DNA of 6,399 nt from NCBI GenBank assembly GCA_027064785.1, contig JAMOPE010000393.1, positions 1 to 6,399 of the forward strand, given 5' to 3'. Below the pieces are notes generated by a model. It saw nothing but the letters and a program-made list of their open reading frames with translations, was not told the origin of the DNA and did not search any database. The DNA comes from Geobacteraceae bacterium. GTDB taxonomy: Bacteria > Desulfobacterota > Desulfuromonadia > Desulfuromonadales > Geopsychrobacteraceae. The position numbers were made by a program, and so were the translations under genes. Position 1 is the stretch's first letter, and each line of letters starts with the position of its first letter. Below, piece after piece: positions 1-6,399 of the stretch.

Positions 1-1263
1 AAATTTGACCGGATTTTTAAAGAGCATCAATCCCGCCGGGAAAATGGCGAATGAAATCAGCAGCGCAAAGGTGATACCGATAGCCATCATCCAGCCGAAA
101 TCGATGACCGGACGAATATCACTGGTCAGAAGTGAAACAAACGCAACAATTGTTGTCAGCGAGGTATAAATACTTGGAACTGCTTTGCTGCGAATCATCT
201 CTCTAACCATTGCTGGATGGTCAGCCCCGGGCATTTCGTCGAAGAGTTCATTGTAACGGACGATCAGGTGAACACAAAGCGACAGCGTGATGATCAATAA
301 TAGCGAGGTGAAGTTTGAGGAAACAACCGTCACTTTCCAGCCGATCAGGCCGAGGAAACCGAACATGAAAATGACCGATGCAAAACAACACACCATCGGT
401 AGAACGACCCAGCGCGGGTCGCGGAAAATCAGGAACAGCATCGATACAAGGAAAATCAGTACACCGATACCGAAAGCAGTGAGATCGTGACGGATAAAAT
501 CAATCATATCGGAGACAATCATCGGCACACCACCAAGGAATAACTCGCCCCGATTGCGGTGCTCTTTCATGATGGTGCGAATTTCAGCAATCGTCGCAGC
601 TTCACGGTCAGCCATAACAATGCTGTAAGCGTCATATTCTTTGCTGACTTTTTCCAGTTTTTTTAGTTCATCGGCAGAAAGGGGCGTTTTTAACCGTTTC
701 TCTCGCAGATCATTACGCTGTTTGAGCAGTGATTGATATTTTTGATCCCGTTTGAATATAACTTGTAGTGCGGTTGTCGTCGCATCGGGGCTGACGAGGA
801 GATTTTTGTAAAATGGGCTGGTCGCAAATTCATGGCGGACAAGTTCTATGTCGATCCCGGGTGTTTCAAGGGTTCTGATCCCGTTTTTAAGATCGCTGAG
901 CGTCAGCCGGGGACTATCAATCAACGGGACATTGAGGATAGATAGAACCGATTCCACCTGGTCAACTTTTAGCAGGCTGTCTCTCAGTTTGCGTAGATCA
1001 TTTAACGTTTCAGGTGCGTAGAGGTCGCCTTTGGGAGAATAACTGATGACAAGGAATTCAGCATTGCCATAGGTGTTATTAATTGAACGGTAATACTTGA
1101 GATCCTGGTCATTTTCGAGCAGCAGCGAATCGCTTGAGGCATCGAGGTGAAAGTCTTTTGCAAAGTAACCGACACCGACAAGGATGAGCGCAACGACAAA
1201 TAGTGTCAGGAGCGGGCGCTTGAGAATAGTGCGGTCGTATAAATCCATGATTGTTTTAAACAT
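1..1263 (-). CDS. RND superfamily exporter (MMPL/COG1033-like), N-terminal 421 residues
   Basis: This reading frame is open from an ATG at 1263 down to base 1, so the C-terminal part is outside the window. It reads as an inner-membrane RND/MMPL-type transporter driven by ion gradient; the substrate cannot be told. After a short basic N-terminus there is a membrane helix at about residues 18-35. A large extracytoplasmic domain follows at about 36-258, including a charged, probably helical stretch at 171-215. A tight cluster of hydrophobic helices comes next at about 262-280, 285-307, 318-335, 364-380 and 388-412. The segment around 318-340 (LLLIITLSLCVHLIVRYNE) resembles the fourth helix region of COG1033 predicted exporters. 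Half of a usual two-repeat RND protein is present. The start is the first ATG after an in-frame stop at 1329-1327. Its Shine-Dalgarno is weak, and a second in-frame ATG lies five codons later. Family call is firm; the substrate is unknown. Confidence 0.85.
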   Translation of the reverse strand, partial: MFKTIMDLYDRTILKRPLLTLFVVALILVGVGYFAKDFHLDASSDSLLLENDQDLKYYRSINNTYGNAEFLVISYSPKGDLYAPETLNDLRKLRDSLLKVDQVESVLSILNVPLIDSPRLTLSDLKNGIRTLETPGIDIELVRHEFATSPFYKNLLVSPDATTTALQVIFKRDQKYQSLLKQRNDLREKRLKTPLSADELKKLEKVSKEYDAYSIVMADREAATIAEIRTIMKEHRNRGELFLGGVPMIVSDMIDFIRHDLTAFGIGVLIFLVSMLFLIFRDPRWVVLPMVCCFASVIFMFGFLGLIGWKVTVVSSNFTSLLLIITLSLCVHLIVRYNELFDEMPGADHPAMVREMIRSKAVPSIYTSLTTIVAFVSLLTSDIRPVIDFGWMMAIGITFALLISFAIFPAGLMLFKNPVKF

Positions 1264-1352
1264 TGAATGTCCATAAGCCTTGATACGGGTGATGACACTA
1301 ATTCTAATTGTAATCCTAGAATGGTTTTACCTATTTGTCTATCTGCAGACGT

Positions 1353-1381
1353 AAAAAGCCCCGGTAAAAAACCGGGGCTTT
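1353..1381 (-). terminator. Rho-independent terminator of the fumarase gene
   Basis: There is a perfect 11-bp stem, AAAGCCCCGGT at 1355-1365 paired with ACCGGGGCTTT at 1371-1381, with a five-base loop. Read on the minus strand it is followed by five T residues (1357-1353). It sits 31 bases past the fumarase stop and before the RND exporter gene, so it should end the fumarase transcript and separate the two minus-strand genes. The plus-strand reading has only a short, interrupted T run, so the minus direction is favoured. Confidence 0.9.
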
Positions 1382-1411
1382 CGTCTTATCTGTGATAGAT
1401 CATTCGGTTTA

Positions 1412-3031
1412 TTACAAACCGAGGGTTTTGAAGAAGTCGTTGCCTTTATCATCAACCAGAATAAATGCCGGGAAATTTTCAACTTCAATCTTCCAGACGG
1501 CTTCCATTCCCAATTCTTCAAAGTCAATACACTCGACCTTTTTGATGTTCTCGTCTGCCAGAATTGCAGCAGGACCACCGATAGACCCAAGATAGAAACC
1601 ACCGTGCTTAGCACAGGCATCAGTCACCTGCTGACTCCGGTTGCCTTTGGCAATCATGATCATTGAACCGCCATTTTCCTGAAGCAGGTCAACATAGCTA
1701 TCCATCCGACCGGCAGTGGTTGGGCCGAAGGAACCGGATGCCTTGCCAGCCGGAGTCTTAGCTGGTCCAGCATAGTAGATCGGATGCTTCTTCAGGTAGT
1801 CAGGCAATGGCTTGCCGCTGTCAATAATCTCTTTAAACTTGGAGTGAGCAATGTCTCGACCAACGACAATCGTGCCGTTGAGACGCAGTGGCGCACCGAC
1901 TTCGAGTTTTGTAAGATCAGCGAGAACCTCCGGCATTGGGCGATTAAGGTCAATCGGTGTGCCGAGGCTCTTCTGGTTGCGCATATCACTTGGAATTAAA
2001 CGACCCGGATTGCGATCCATCTCTTCAACGAAGATGCCGTCTTTAGTGATTTTTGCTTTGATGTTACGGTCAGCTGAGCAGGAAACTGCCATACCGACAG
2101 GGCATGATGCACCGTGGCGGGGGAGGCGGATGATACGGACATCGTGGGCAAAATACTTACCACCGAATTGTGCACCAATGCCGATATCCTGTGCCATCTT
2201 CAGTACTTTTTCTTCCAGCTCAATGTCACGGAAGGCTTGTCCGTGCTCGTTGCCTTCGGTTGGTAGCTCATCAAGATAACGGGCTGTTGCAAGTTTGACA
2301 ACTTTCATACAGGCATCAGCGGAAGTTCCACCGATAACGAAAGCGAGGTGATAAGGAGGACAGGCTGCTGTTCCGATCGTCTTCATCTTCTGCAGCAGGA
2401 ACGCTTCAAGCTTTTCGGGGTTGAGAAGAGCTTTGGTTTCCTGGAACAGCATGGTTTTGTTGGCAGAACCGCCACCTTTAGCAATAAACAGGAACTTATA
2501 GGCATCGCCTTCTGTCGCGTAAAGATCGATCTGGGCAGGAAGGTTGGTGCCGGTATTTTTCTCTTTGTACATATCAAGGGCTACGGTCTGGCTGTAGCGG
2601 AGATTTTCTTCGGTGTAGGTTTTGTAAACACCCTTGGAAATCTGTTCGGCGTCATTGCAGCCAGTCCAGACCTGCTGGCCTTTTTTAGCAACGACAGTTG
2701 CCGTACCGGTATCCTGACAGAGAGGGAGCTCAAACTGTGCTGCAATTTCCGCATTACGCAGGAAAGCCATTGCGACACCGCGGTCATTTTCTGATGCTTC
2801 GGGGTCGCTGAGGATTTTGGCAACCTGCTCATTGTGGCTGGGGCGCAACAGGAAGGAAACATCACGCATCGCGGTATTTGACAAAACCTCCAGGGCCTCG
2901 GGATCAACTTTGAGAACCTTTTTGCCATCAAACTCGACTTCGCTGACGTATTTTTCAGACCCTTCAACTTTGTAATACTTGGTTGGATCTGGTCCGAGAG
3001 GCATTGGATCCTGATACTTAAAATCTGGCAT
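1412..3031 (-). CDS. fumA: Fumarate hydratase, class I (iron-sulfur, oxygen-labile type)
   Basis: Cytoplasmic enzyme of the citric acid cycle, interconverting fumarate and L-malate with a [4Fe-4S] cluster. The 539-residue product is close to the length of E. coli FumA/FumB (about 548). The three cluster cysteines are at the same positions as in E. coli FumA: C105 in PLCQDTGT, C224 in GTAACPPYH and C318 in [11 protein letters not shown]. The N-terminal cluster domain covers roughly 1-335. The C-terminal beta domain (about 345-539) carries the family motifs [13 protein letters not shown] and KGNRS. The ATG at 3031 is preceded by AAGGAG (3044-3039) with seven bases of spacing, so the start is well supported. 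The gene appears to be a single-gene unit with its own promoter (3092-3120) and terminator (1353-1381). It is divergent from an iron-sulfur assembly operon, which would suit a cluster-dependent enzyme. The single-chain form is present here, not the split alpha/beta form found in many anaerobes. The fumA symbol reflects class I type; fumB would be equally apt. Confidence 0.96.
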   Translation of the reverse strand: MPDFKYQDPMPLGPDPTKYYKVEGSEKYVSEVEFDGKKVLKVDPEALEVLSNTAMRDVSFLLRPSHNEQVAKILSDPEASENDRGVAMAFLRNAEIAAQFELPLCQDTGTATVVAKKGQQVWTGCNDAEQISKGVYKTYTEENLRYSQTVALDMYKEKNTGTNLPAQIDLYATEGDAYKFLFIAKGGGSANKTMLFQETKALLNPEKLEAFLLQKMKTIGTAACPPYHLAFVIGGTSADACMKVVKLATARYLDELPTEGNEHGQAFRDIELEEKVLKMAQDIGIGAQFGGKYFAHDVRIIRLPRHGASCPVGMAVSCSADRNIKAKITKDGIFVEEMDRNPGRLIPSDMRNQKSLGTPIDLNRPMPEVLADLTKLEVGAPLRLNGTIVVGRDIAHSKFKEIIDSGKPLPDYLKKHPIYYAGPAKTPAGKASGSFGPTTAGRMDSYVDLLQENGGSMIMIAKGNRSQQVTDACAKHGGFYLGSIGGPAAILADENIKKVECIDFEELGMEAVWKIEVENFPAFILVDDKGNDFFKTLGL

Positions 3032-3091
3032 TTTCTCTCTCCTTGCAGGAATAGGATAAGTGAATCATGTAAAACCAACAAAAACCGCTGC

Positions 3092-3120
3092 ATTATAGGG
3101 GATATTTGTACAGTTGTCGA
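3092..3120 (-). promoter_or_regulatory. Sigma70-type promoter of the fumarase gene
   Basis: On the minus strand TCGACA (3120-3115, five of six to TTGACA) is followed after exactly 17 bases by a perfect TATAAT (3097-3092). Transcription would start near 3085, leaving a leader of about 54 bases before the ATG at 3031. This is the best promoter match in the window and implies a well expressed gene. Confidence 0.8.
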
Positions 3121-3128
3121 CCGATAAC
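3113..3128. promoter_or_regulatory. Imperfect palindrome over the fumarase -35 box (possible operator)
   Basis: GTTGTCG and CGATAAC are separated by two bases and pair with one mismatch, giving a 16-bp dyad. It covers the whole -35 hexamer of the fumarase promoter, where a bound protein would block RNA polymerase. No known regulator is recognised from the sequence, and a dyad this short could be chance. Confidence 0.35.
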
Positions 3129-3208
3129 AACGCTAAAAGCTGGTGAATTAGAATTTCTTCGGTGTTGCCGCTTTTGGACGATAGTAAGGGGGGATTTCGT
3201 TTTAAAAA

Positions 3209-3233
3209 ATACCTGACTATTTTGTTTGAAAAT
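3209..3233 (+). promoter_or_regulatory. IscR-like type 1 operator, upstream copy
   Basis: Compared with the E. coli type 1 IscR consensus as I recall it, 25 bases long with half-sites ATASYYGACT and AGTCRRSTAT, this copy matches all 15 left-hand positions (ATACCTGACTATTTT). It matches only five of the ten right-hand ones, about 20 of 25 in all. It directly abuts the better copy, sharing two bases with it, so the centres are 23 bp apart. It may be a weaker or cooperative site. Confidence 0.6.
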
Positions 3234-3256
3234 AATTGACAGATTTAGTCGGGTAT
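3232..3256 (+). promoter_or_regulatory. IscR-like type 1 operator, promoter-overlapping copy
   Basis: This copy matches about 23 of 25 positions of the type 1 IscR consensus: the left half is ATAATTGACA and the right half AGTCGGGTAT, around a central GATTT. It contains the -35 hexamer TTGACA and runs into the -10 region of the promoter for cysE-iscR-nifS-iscU. Binding of cluster-loaded IscR would therefore block transcription, the arrangement expected for autorepression by the iscR gene in the same operon. The regulator identity is inferred from motif plus gene context. Confidence 0.78.
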
Positions 3257-3262
3257 GATAAT
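3236..3262 (+). promoter_or_regulatory. Promoter of the cysE-iscR-nifS-iscU operon
   Basis: A perfect -35 TTGACA (3236-3241) is followed by GATAAT at 3257-3262 (five of six) with a 15-base spacer. TAATTC at 3259 would give 17 bases but is a poorer -10. A TG lies just upstream of that alternative. The exact -10 is therefore uncertain, but a promoter here is well supported by the overlapping operator and the absence of another candidate before cysE. The leader would be about 100 bases. Confidence 0.65.
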
Positions 3263-3371
3263 TCTGAACTGAAGTTGGGAGTTGATGATAAAAAATAACA
3301 AACGGTATGTGAATGCCGAGTGTTCTTATGTCGCATCGTTTTTCCTGTAAATACGAAATGAAAGGTAAGAT

Positions 3372-4082
3372 ATGTTTTCTCATCTCAAGGAAGATTTAAA
3401 AGTTGTCTTTGAGCGTGATCCGGCAGTCCGGAGCGTTTTTGAGATCATATTCTGCTACCCGGGTTTTCATGCAATGATTTTCTACCGTTTTTCACATTGG
3501 CTGTGGAATAACGGGATGAAATTTTTTGCCCGCCTGGTATCGCATATCGGTCGTTTTATGACTGGCATCGAAATTCACCCTGGAGCAACAATCGGTCGTG
3601 GTTTCTTTATTGATCATGGTATGGGGGTTGTGATAGGAGAGACGGCCGAAATTGGCGATAACTGTACCCTTTATCATGGCGTGACCCTTGGCGGGACATC
3701 GTGGGCGAAGGAAAAACGTCATCCGACGTTGGGTGATAATGTCATTATTGGTTCGGGAGCCAAGATACTAGGTCCTTTTAAAGTTGGTGATGATAGTAAG
3801 ATCGGTTCAAATTCAGTTGTTGTCAAAGAGGTTCCGGCGATGGCAACGGTGGTCGGTATTCCCGGTCGAGTCGTGATGTCGGCAGAGAAACGTCAGGGCA
3901 TCGATTTGCAGCATGACAAACTCCCTGACCCTGTTGCTAAAGCGGTCAGCTGTATTTTTGACCAGGTGCATCGCTTGGAAGATCGGGTTGAAGAATTACA
4001 GAAAGAACAGCAAAGTTTACAGGAACGACTTGCTCAATATGAAACACCGAATGTTGAGCCGATCAAGAAGGAAGCGGTCTGA
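3372..4082 (+). CDS. cysE: Serine O-acetyltransferase, short form with C-terminal coiled coil
   Basis: Cytoplasmic enzyme that acetylates L-serine with acetyl-CoA to O-acetylserine, the committed step of cysteine synthesis. It is 236 residues long and lacks the long N-terminal helical domain of the E. coli enzyme, resembling the short Bacillus type. A left-handed beta-helix of hexapeptide repeats runs from about 64 to 168 ([70 protein letters not shown]). Expected active-site residues are D81-H82 in FIDHG and H117 in KRHPTLG. After the helix comes an unusual tail of about 60 residues with heptads at I195, V199, L202, V206, L209, Q213, L216, L220 and Y223. The protein ends in EAV, not the terminal Ile by which E. 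coli CysE docks on CysK. AAAGG lies six bases before the ATG, and an in-frame TAA at 3366 excludes a longer start. It is first in the operon, supplying the precursor of the desulfurase substrate. Confidence 0.94.
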   Translation: MFSHLKEDLKVVFERDPAVRSVFEIIFCYPGFHAMIFYRFSHWLWNNGMKFFARLVSHIGRFMTGIEIHPGATIGRGFFIDHGMGVVIGETAEIGDNCTLYHGVTLGGTSWAKEKRHPTLGDNVIIGSGAKILGPFKVGDDSKIGSNSVVVKEVPAMATVVGIPGRVVMSAEKRQGIDLQHDKLPDPVAKAVSCIFDQVHRLEDRVEELQKEQQSLQERLAQYETPNVEPIKKEAV

Positions 4083-4519
4083 TGAGAATGTCAACTAAGG
4101 CACAATATGCTGTACGGGCTCTTGTCAGTTTAAACCTGACCAGTAACGGTCAGCCTGTTTCAATCAAGGATATTGCTGAGCGGGAAAAAATTTCGTTGAA
4201 TTATCTTGAGCAACTGTTCGTCAAGTTGCGGCGCGGCGGAATTGTTAACAGTGTCCGTGGCCCTGGTGGTGGTTATGTTCTCGCCCGTCCGGCAGCCGAT
4301 ATTCATATCGATCAGATTATCGATACCGTTGAAGAAGCGCTGATGCCGTTATCATGCATGAGTGCCGATGGCAGTTGTAACTGCGAACACGAGTGTACGA
4401 CACAGTCGGTCTGGCAGGGGTTGGGGAATCAGATACGCAATTTTCTCGCATCAATGACCCTTGAAGATTTAACCAATGATGGTCGTCGGCAGCTTGCCTG
4501 CCGTGCGGCGAATAACTAA
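4082..4519 (+). CDS. iscR: Rrf2-family iron-sulfur cluster regulator IscR
   Basis: Transcription factor that senses cellular Fe-S cluster supply and controls cluster assembly genes. The 145-residue protein begins [14 protein letters not shown], matching the E. coli IscR N-terminus. It has the winged helix-turn-helix (about 24-66) with ISLNYLEQLF and the wing SVRGPGGGY. E43, the residue that in E. coli affects operator type discrimination, is present. The cluster loop has C92, C99 and C105, aligning with E. coli C92, C98 and C104. The fourth E. coli ligand, H107, is replaced by Q108. C101 and H103 lie inside the loop and could substitute. The start ATG overlaps the cysE stop by one base (TGATG), pointing to translational coupling, with AAGGAAG in the end of cysE as ribosome site. 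The two upstream IscR-like operators suggest autoregulation. Compared with E. coli (162 residues) the C-terminus is shorter. Confidence 0.93.
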   Translation: MRMSTKAQYAVRALVSLNLTSNGQPVSIKDIAEREKISLNYLEQLFVKLRRGGIVNSVRGPGGGYVLARPAADIHIDQIIDTVEEALMPLSCMSADGSCNCEHECTTQSVWQGLGNQIRNFLASMTLEDLTNDGRRQLACRAANN

Positions 4520-4546
4520 CCTTTTCAGTTTTACCGGAGGATTTTC

Positions 4547-5767
4547 GTGGAAAAGATTTATATGGACAACAACGCAACAACAGCAGTCAAACCAGAGGTT
4601 CTGGAGGCGATGTTGCCCTATTTCTGTGAACAGTTTGGTAACCCCTCCAGCGTCCACTGGGCTGGACGGATGGTCGGTGGTGCGATCGATAAGGCACGTC
4701 AGCAGGTTGCTGATCTGCTCCATTGCTCTCCCGCTGAAGTTATTTTTCTGTCGTGTGGCAGTGAAGGTGATAACTACGCTATCAAGGGAACAGCTGACGC
4801 GCTGAAAGACAAAGGGAACCATATTATTACCACTGCAGTCGAGCATCCTGCTGTTCTTGAAACGTGTCAGGCGCTCGAAAAAGATGGCTTTGAGGTCACA
4901 TATCTTGGGGTCGATCAGGATGGCAGCCTTGATCTGAAAGAGCTGGAAGCAGCAATTACTGACAAGACGATTCTGATTTCGGTGATGTGGGCAAATAATG
5001 AAACCGGCAATATTTATCCGATTGAAAAAATCGGGCAGATTGCCAAAAAGCATAAGATCCGTTTCCACACCGATGCCGTTCAGGCCGCAGGAAAGATTCC
5101 CGTTGATGTGCGTAAAGCCAATGTCGATATGGCGGTTATTTCCGGTCATAAAATTGGAGCACCCAAGGGGGTCGGTGCGATGTATCTGAAGCGTGGTACG
5201 CGGATTTCCCGTTTTATGCACGGTGGGCACCAGGAACGTAACCGGCGTGCGGGAACCCATAATGTTCCGGGAATTGTCGGAATGGGACTTGCGTGTGAGC
5301 TGGCACAGCAGAGCATGGAGAGCGACTATAAGTATGTTCGCGCTCTGCGTGACAAGCTTGAGGATGGAATTTTAAGCACCATTCCTGATGTCAAGTTGAA
5401 TGGTCATCCCAATGCGGATCTGAGGTTGCCCAATACGTTGAACGTCAGCTTCAACTATATTGAGGGTGAATCGCTGCTGCTGTTCTTTGATATGAAGGGA
5501 ATTGCAGCCTCATCAGGTTCTGCGTGCACATCGGGTTCTCTTGAACCGTCGCATGTTATGGGAGCAATGGGGGTCGATATCGTTCTGGCCCACTCAAGTA
5601 CCCGTTTTAGCCTGGGACCGAATAATACAGAAAAAGAAATCGATTTTATTTTACAGGAACTTCCAGCAATTGTTCAACGGTTACGCGAAATGAGCCCGCT
5701 TTACAACCGGACGAGCCCGGCTCCTCTCTCATGCGACGAGTGTCGGATGGTCAGTTGCAGCCACTAA
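4547..5767 (+). CDS. nifS: Cysteine desulfurase, NifS-type, with Cys/His-rich C-terminal tail
   Basis: PLP enzyme that converts L-cysteine to L-alanine and passes the sulfane sulfur to IscU and probably to MnmA. The 406-residue product has the fold-type I aminotransferase order: IYMDNNATT near the start, SCGSEGDN (69-76) and the PLP-stacking H100 in VEHPAVLE. HTDAVQ follows with D176 and Q179, then the PLP-binding K202 in SGHKIGAPKG. The sulfur-carrying C327 lies in SSGSACTSGSLEPSHV. These positions match Azotobacter NifS closely (K202, C325), and it is nearer NifS than IscS. The start is GTG at 4547, six bases after CGGAGG. The next ATG (4562) would cut into the conserved first strand. A tail after about residue 385 carries C396, C399, C404 and H406, not expected in the family. 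It lies 27 bases after iscR and 20 before iscU, so all three should be cotranscribed. The iscS symbol could also be used, since no nitrogenase genes are near. Confidence 0.95.
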   Translation: MEKIYMDNNATTAVKPEVLEAMLPYFCEQFGNPSSVHWAGRMVGGAIDKARQQVADLLHCSPAEVIFLSCGSEGDNYAIKGTADALKDKGNHIITTAVEHPAVLETCQALEKDGFEVTYLGVDQDGSLDLKELEAAITDKTILISVMWANNETGNIYPIEKIGQIAKKHKIRFHTDAVQAAGKIPVDVRKANVDMAVISGHKIGAPKGVGAMYLKRGTRISRFMHGGHQERNRRAGTHNVPGIVGMGLACELAQQSMESDYKYVRALRDKLEDGILSTIPDVKLNGHPNADLRLPNTLNVSFNYIEGESLLLFFDMKGIAASSGSACTSGSLEPSHVMGAMGVDIVLAHSSTRFSLGPNNTEKEIDFILQELPAIVQRLREMSPLYNRTSPAPLSCDECRMVSCSH

Positions 5768-5787
5768 AAAGATATAAGGAGACTATT

Positions 5788-6162
5788 ATGTATACAGAAA
5801 AAGTTATGGATCATTTTTCCAATCCGCGCAACGTCGGTGAAGTTGAAAATGCAAACGGTGTTGGTGAAGTCGGTAATGCTTCGTGTGGTGATATTATGAG
5901 AATTTCACTGCAGGTTGATGACGGTATTATTAAAGACGTCAAGTTCAAGACCTTTGGTTGTGGTGCTGCAATCGCAACCTCATCGATGGTGACTGAACTT
6001 GCTATCGGCAAGACAATCGACGAGGCACTCATTCTGACAAATCAGGCTGTAGCCGAAGCACTGGACGGCCTTCCTGCGGCAAAGATGCACTGTTCAAACC
6101 TGGCAGCAGATGCATTGCACGAAGCAATAAAAGATTATAAAGAACGAAGTGCTGCAGCATAA
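5788..6162 (+). CDS. iscU: Fe-S cluster assembly scaffold IscU (NifU N-terminal type)
   Basis: Scaffold on which [2Fe-2S] and [4Fe-4S] clusters are built from NifS sulfur and iron before transfer to apoproteins. It has 124 residues, against about 128 in E. coli, with no NifU-like ferredoxin or Nfu domain. All cluster ligands are present: C33 with D35 in NASCGDIM, C58 in FGCGAAIA, and H101-C102 in KMHCSNLAADAL. The LPPVK chaperone-recognition motif of E. coli IscU, just before the HC pair, reads LPAAK (95-99). The start at 5788 gives the family N-terminus MYTEKVMDHFSNPRNVG and has AAGGAG six bases upstream. A longer frame from 5731 would add 19 residues that overlap nifS and match nothing. It is the last gene before the terminator at 6187-6217, and no hscBA, iscA or fdx follows it in the operon. 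Confidence 0.96.
   Translation: MYTEKVMDHFSNPRNVGEVENANGVGEVGNASCGDIMRISLQVDDGIIKDVKFKTFGCGAAIATSSMVTELAIGKTIDEALILTNQAVAEALDGLPAAKMHCSNLAADALHEAIKDYKERSAAA

Positions 6163-6399
<237 letters not shown>

Larger units (their letters stand above)
3032..3371. other. Divergent intergenic control region between fumarase and the cysE-isc operon
   Basis: This 340-base stretch has no convincing gene. From left to right it holds the fumarase Shine-Dalgarno and leader, the fumarase promoter, and an imperfect palindrome over its -35 box. An AT-rich section with no assigned role follows (about 3130-3205). Then come two abutting IscR-like operators with the isc promoter, and a leader of roughly 100 bases in front of cysE. 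I see no T-box, S-box or other known riboswitch pattern in the leader. Confidence 0.8.

Noticed and set aside
1264..1352. A promoter for the RND exporter gene in its short upstream gap
   Set aside because: Several weak AT-rich -10-like words occur on the minus strand, but none pairs with a convincing -35 at normal spacing.
2348..2794. A 148-residue plus-strand frame inside the fumarase gene
   Set aside because: It is antisense to conserved fumarase sequence and its translation shows no family features.
3130..3205. A possible long-range hairpin (AAAAGC with GCTTTT) between the two promoters
   Set aside because: Only six pairs around a loop of nearly thirty bases; there is no sign of a small RNA promoter or terminator.
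3313..3399. A 28-codon open frame in the cysE leader, overlapping the cysE start and containing two Cys codons
   Set aside because: It has no good Shine-Dalgarno and no clustered Cys codons or attenuator hairpin, so a regulatory leader peptide is not supported.
4469..5260. A 263-residue open frame on the minus strand opposite nifS
   Set aside because: It lies wholly over well-conserved nifS and the end of iscR, has no recognisable domain and no ribosome site of note; it is a frame shadow.
5731..5787. A possible 19-residue upstream extension of IscU
   Set aside because: The extension overlaps nifS and does not match the IscU N-terminus; the ATG at 5788 has AAGGAG at the right distance.

Overview
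This window looks like chromosomal core DNA from a bacterium of the Desulfuromonas/Geobacter/Pelobacter type (Desulfuromonadales, formerly Deltaproteobacteria). That placement is an inference. It rests on the gene order cysE-iscR-nifS-iscU followed by mnmA, the class I iron-sulfur fumarase, a COG1033-type RND exporter and the middling G+C content. There are no mobile elements, CRISPR arrays, tRNA or rRNA genes. Coding density is high, with one substantial intergenic region at 3032-3371.

Left half, minus strand: a 5'-truncated view of an RND/MMPL-type exporter fills 1-1263 (its C-terminal part lies beyond base 1). It is separated by a strong intrinsic terminator (1353-1381) from a complete class I [4Fe-4S] fumarate hydratase (1412-3031). 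The fumarase has a near-consensus sigma70 promoter at 3092-3120 and a good Shine-Dalgarno sequence.

Centre, 3032-3371: a divergent control region. On the minus strand it holds the fumarase promoter, with an imperfect palindrome over its -35 box. On the plus strand it holds two abutting 25-bp sequences that match the type 1 IscR operator (about 20/25 and 23/25). The better one lies between and over the -35 and -10 of a promoter that reads into cysE.

Right half, plus strand: a compact operon. Serine acetyltransferase (cysE) overlaps the Rrf2-family regulator iscR by one base. Next come a NifS-type cysteine desulfurase with a GTG start and the scaffold iscU, and an intrinsic terminator closes the unit at 6187-6217. 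The tRNA 2-thiouridylase gene mnmA begins 18 bases later and runs off the window. The logic is one sulfur route: CysE makes O-acetylserine for cysteine synthesis, NifS takes sulfur from cysteine, IscU assembles Fe-S clusters, and MnmA uses desulfurase-derived sulfur for tRNA thiolation. IscR probably represses the whole operon when clusters are plentiful. No iscA, hscB, hscA or fdx lies between iscU and the terminator, so this is a minimal ISC operon.

This is a recognisable pathway rather than a wholly new system. The points worth a second look are local: the tandem IscR operators, an IscR lacking the histidine cluster ligand known from E. coli, a Cys/His-rich tail on the desulfurase, a long coiled-coil tail on CysE, and a changed chaperone-recognition motif in IscU.
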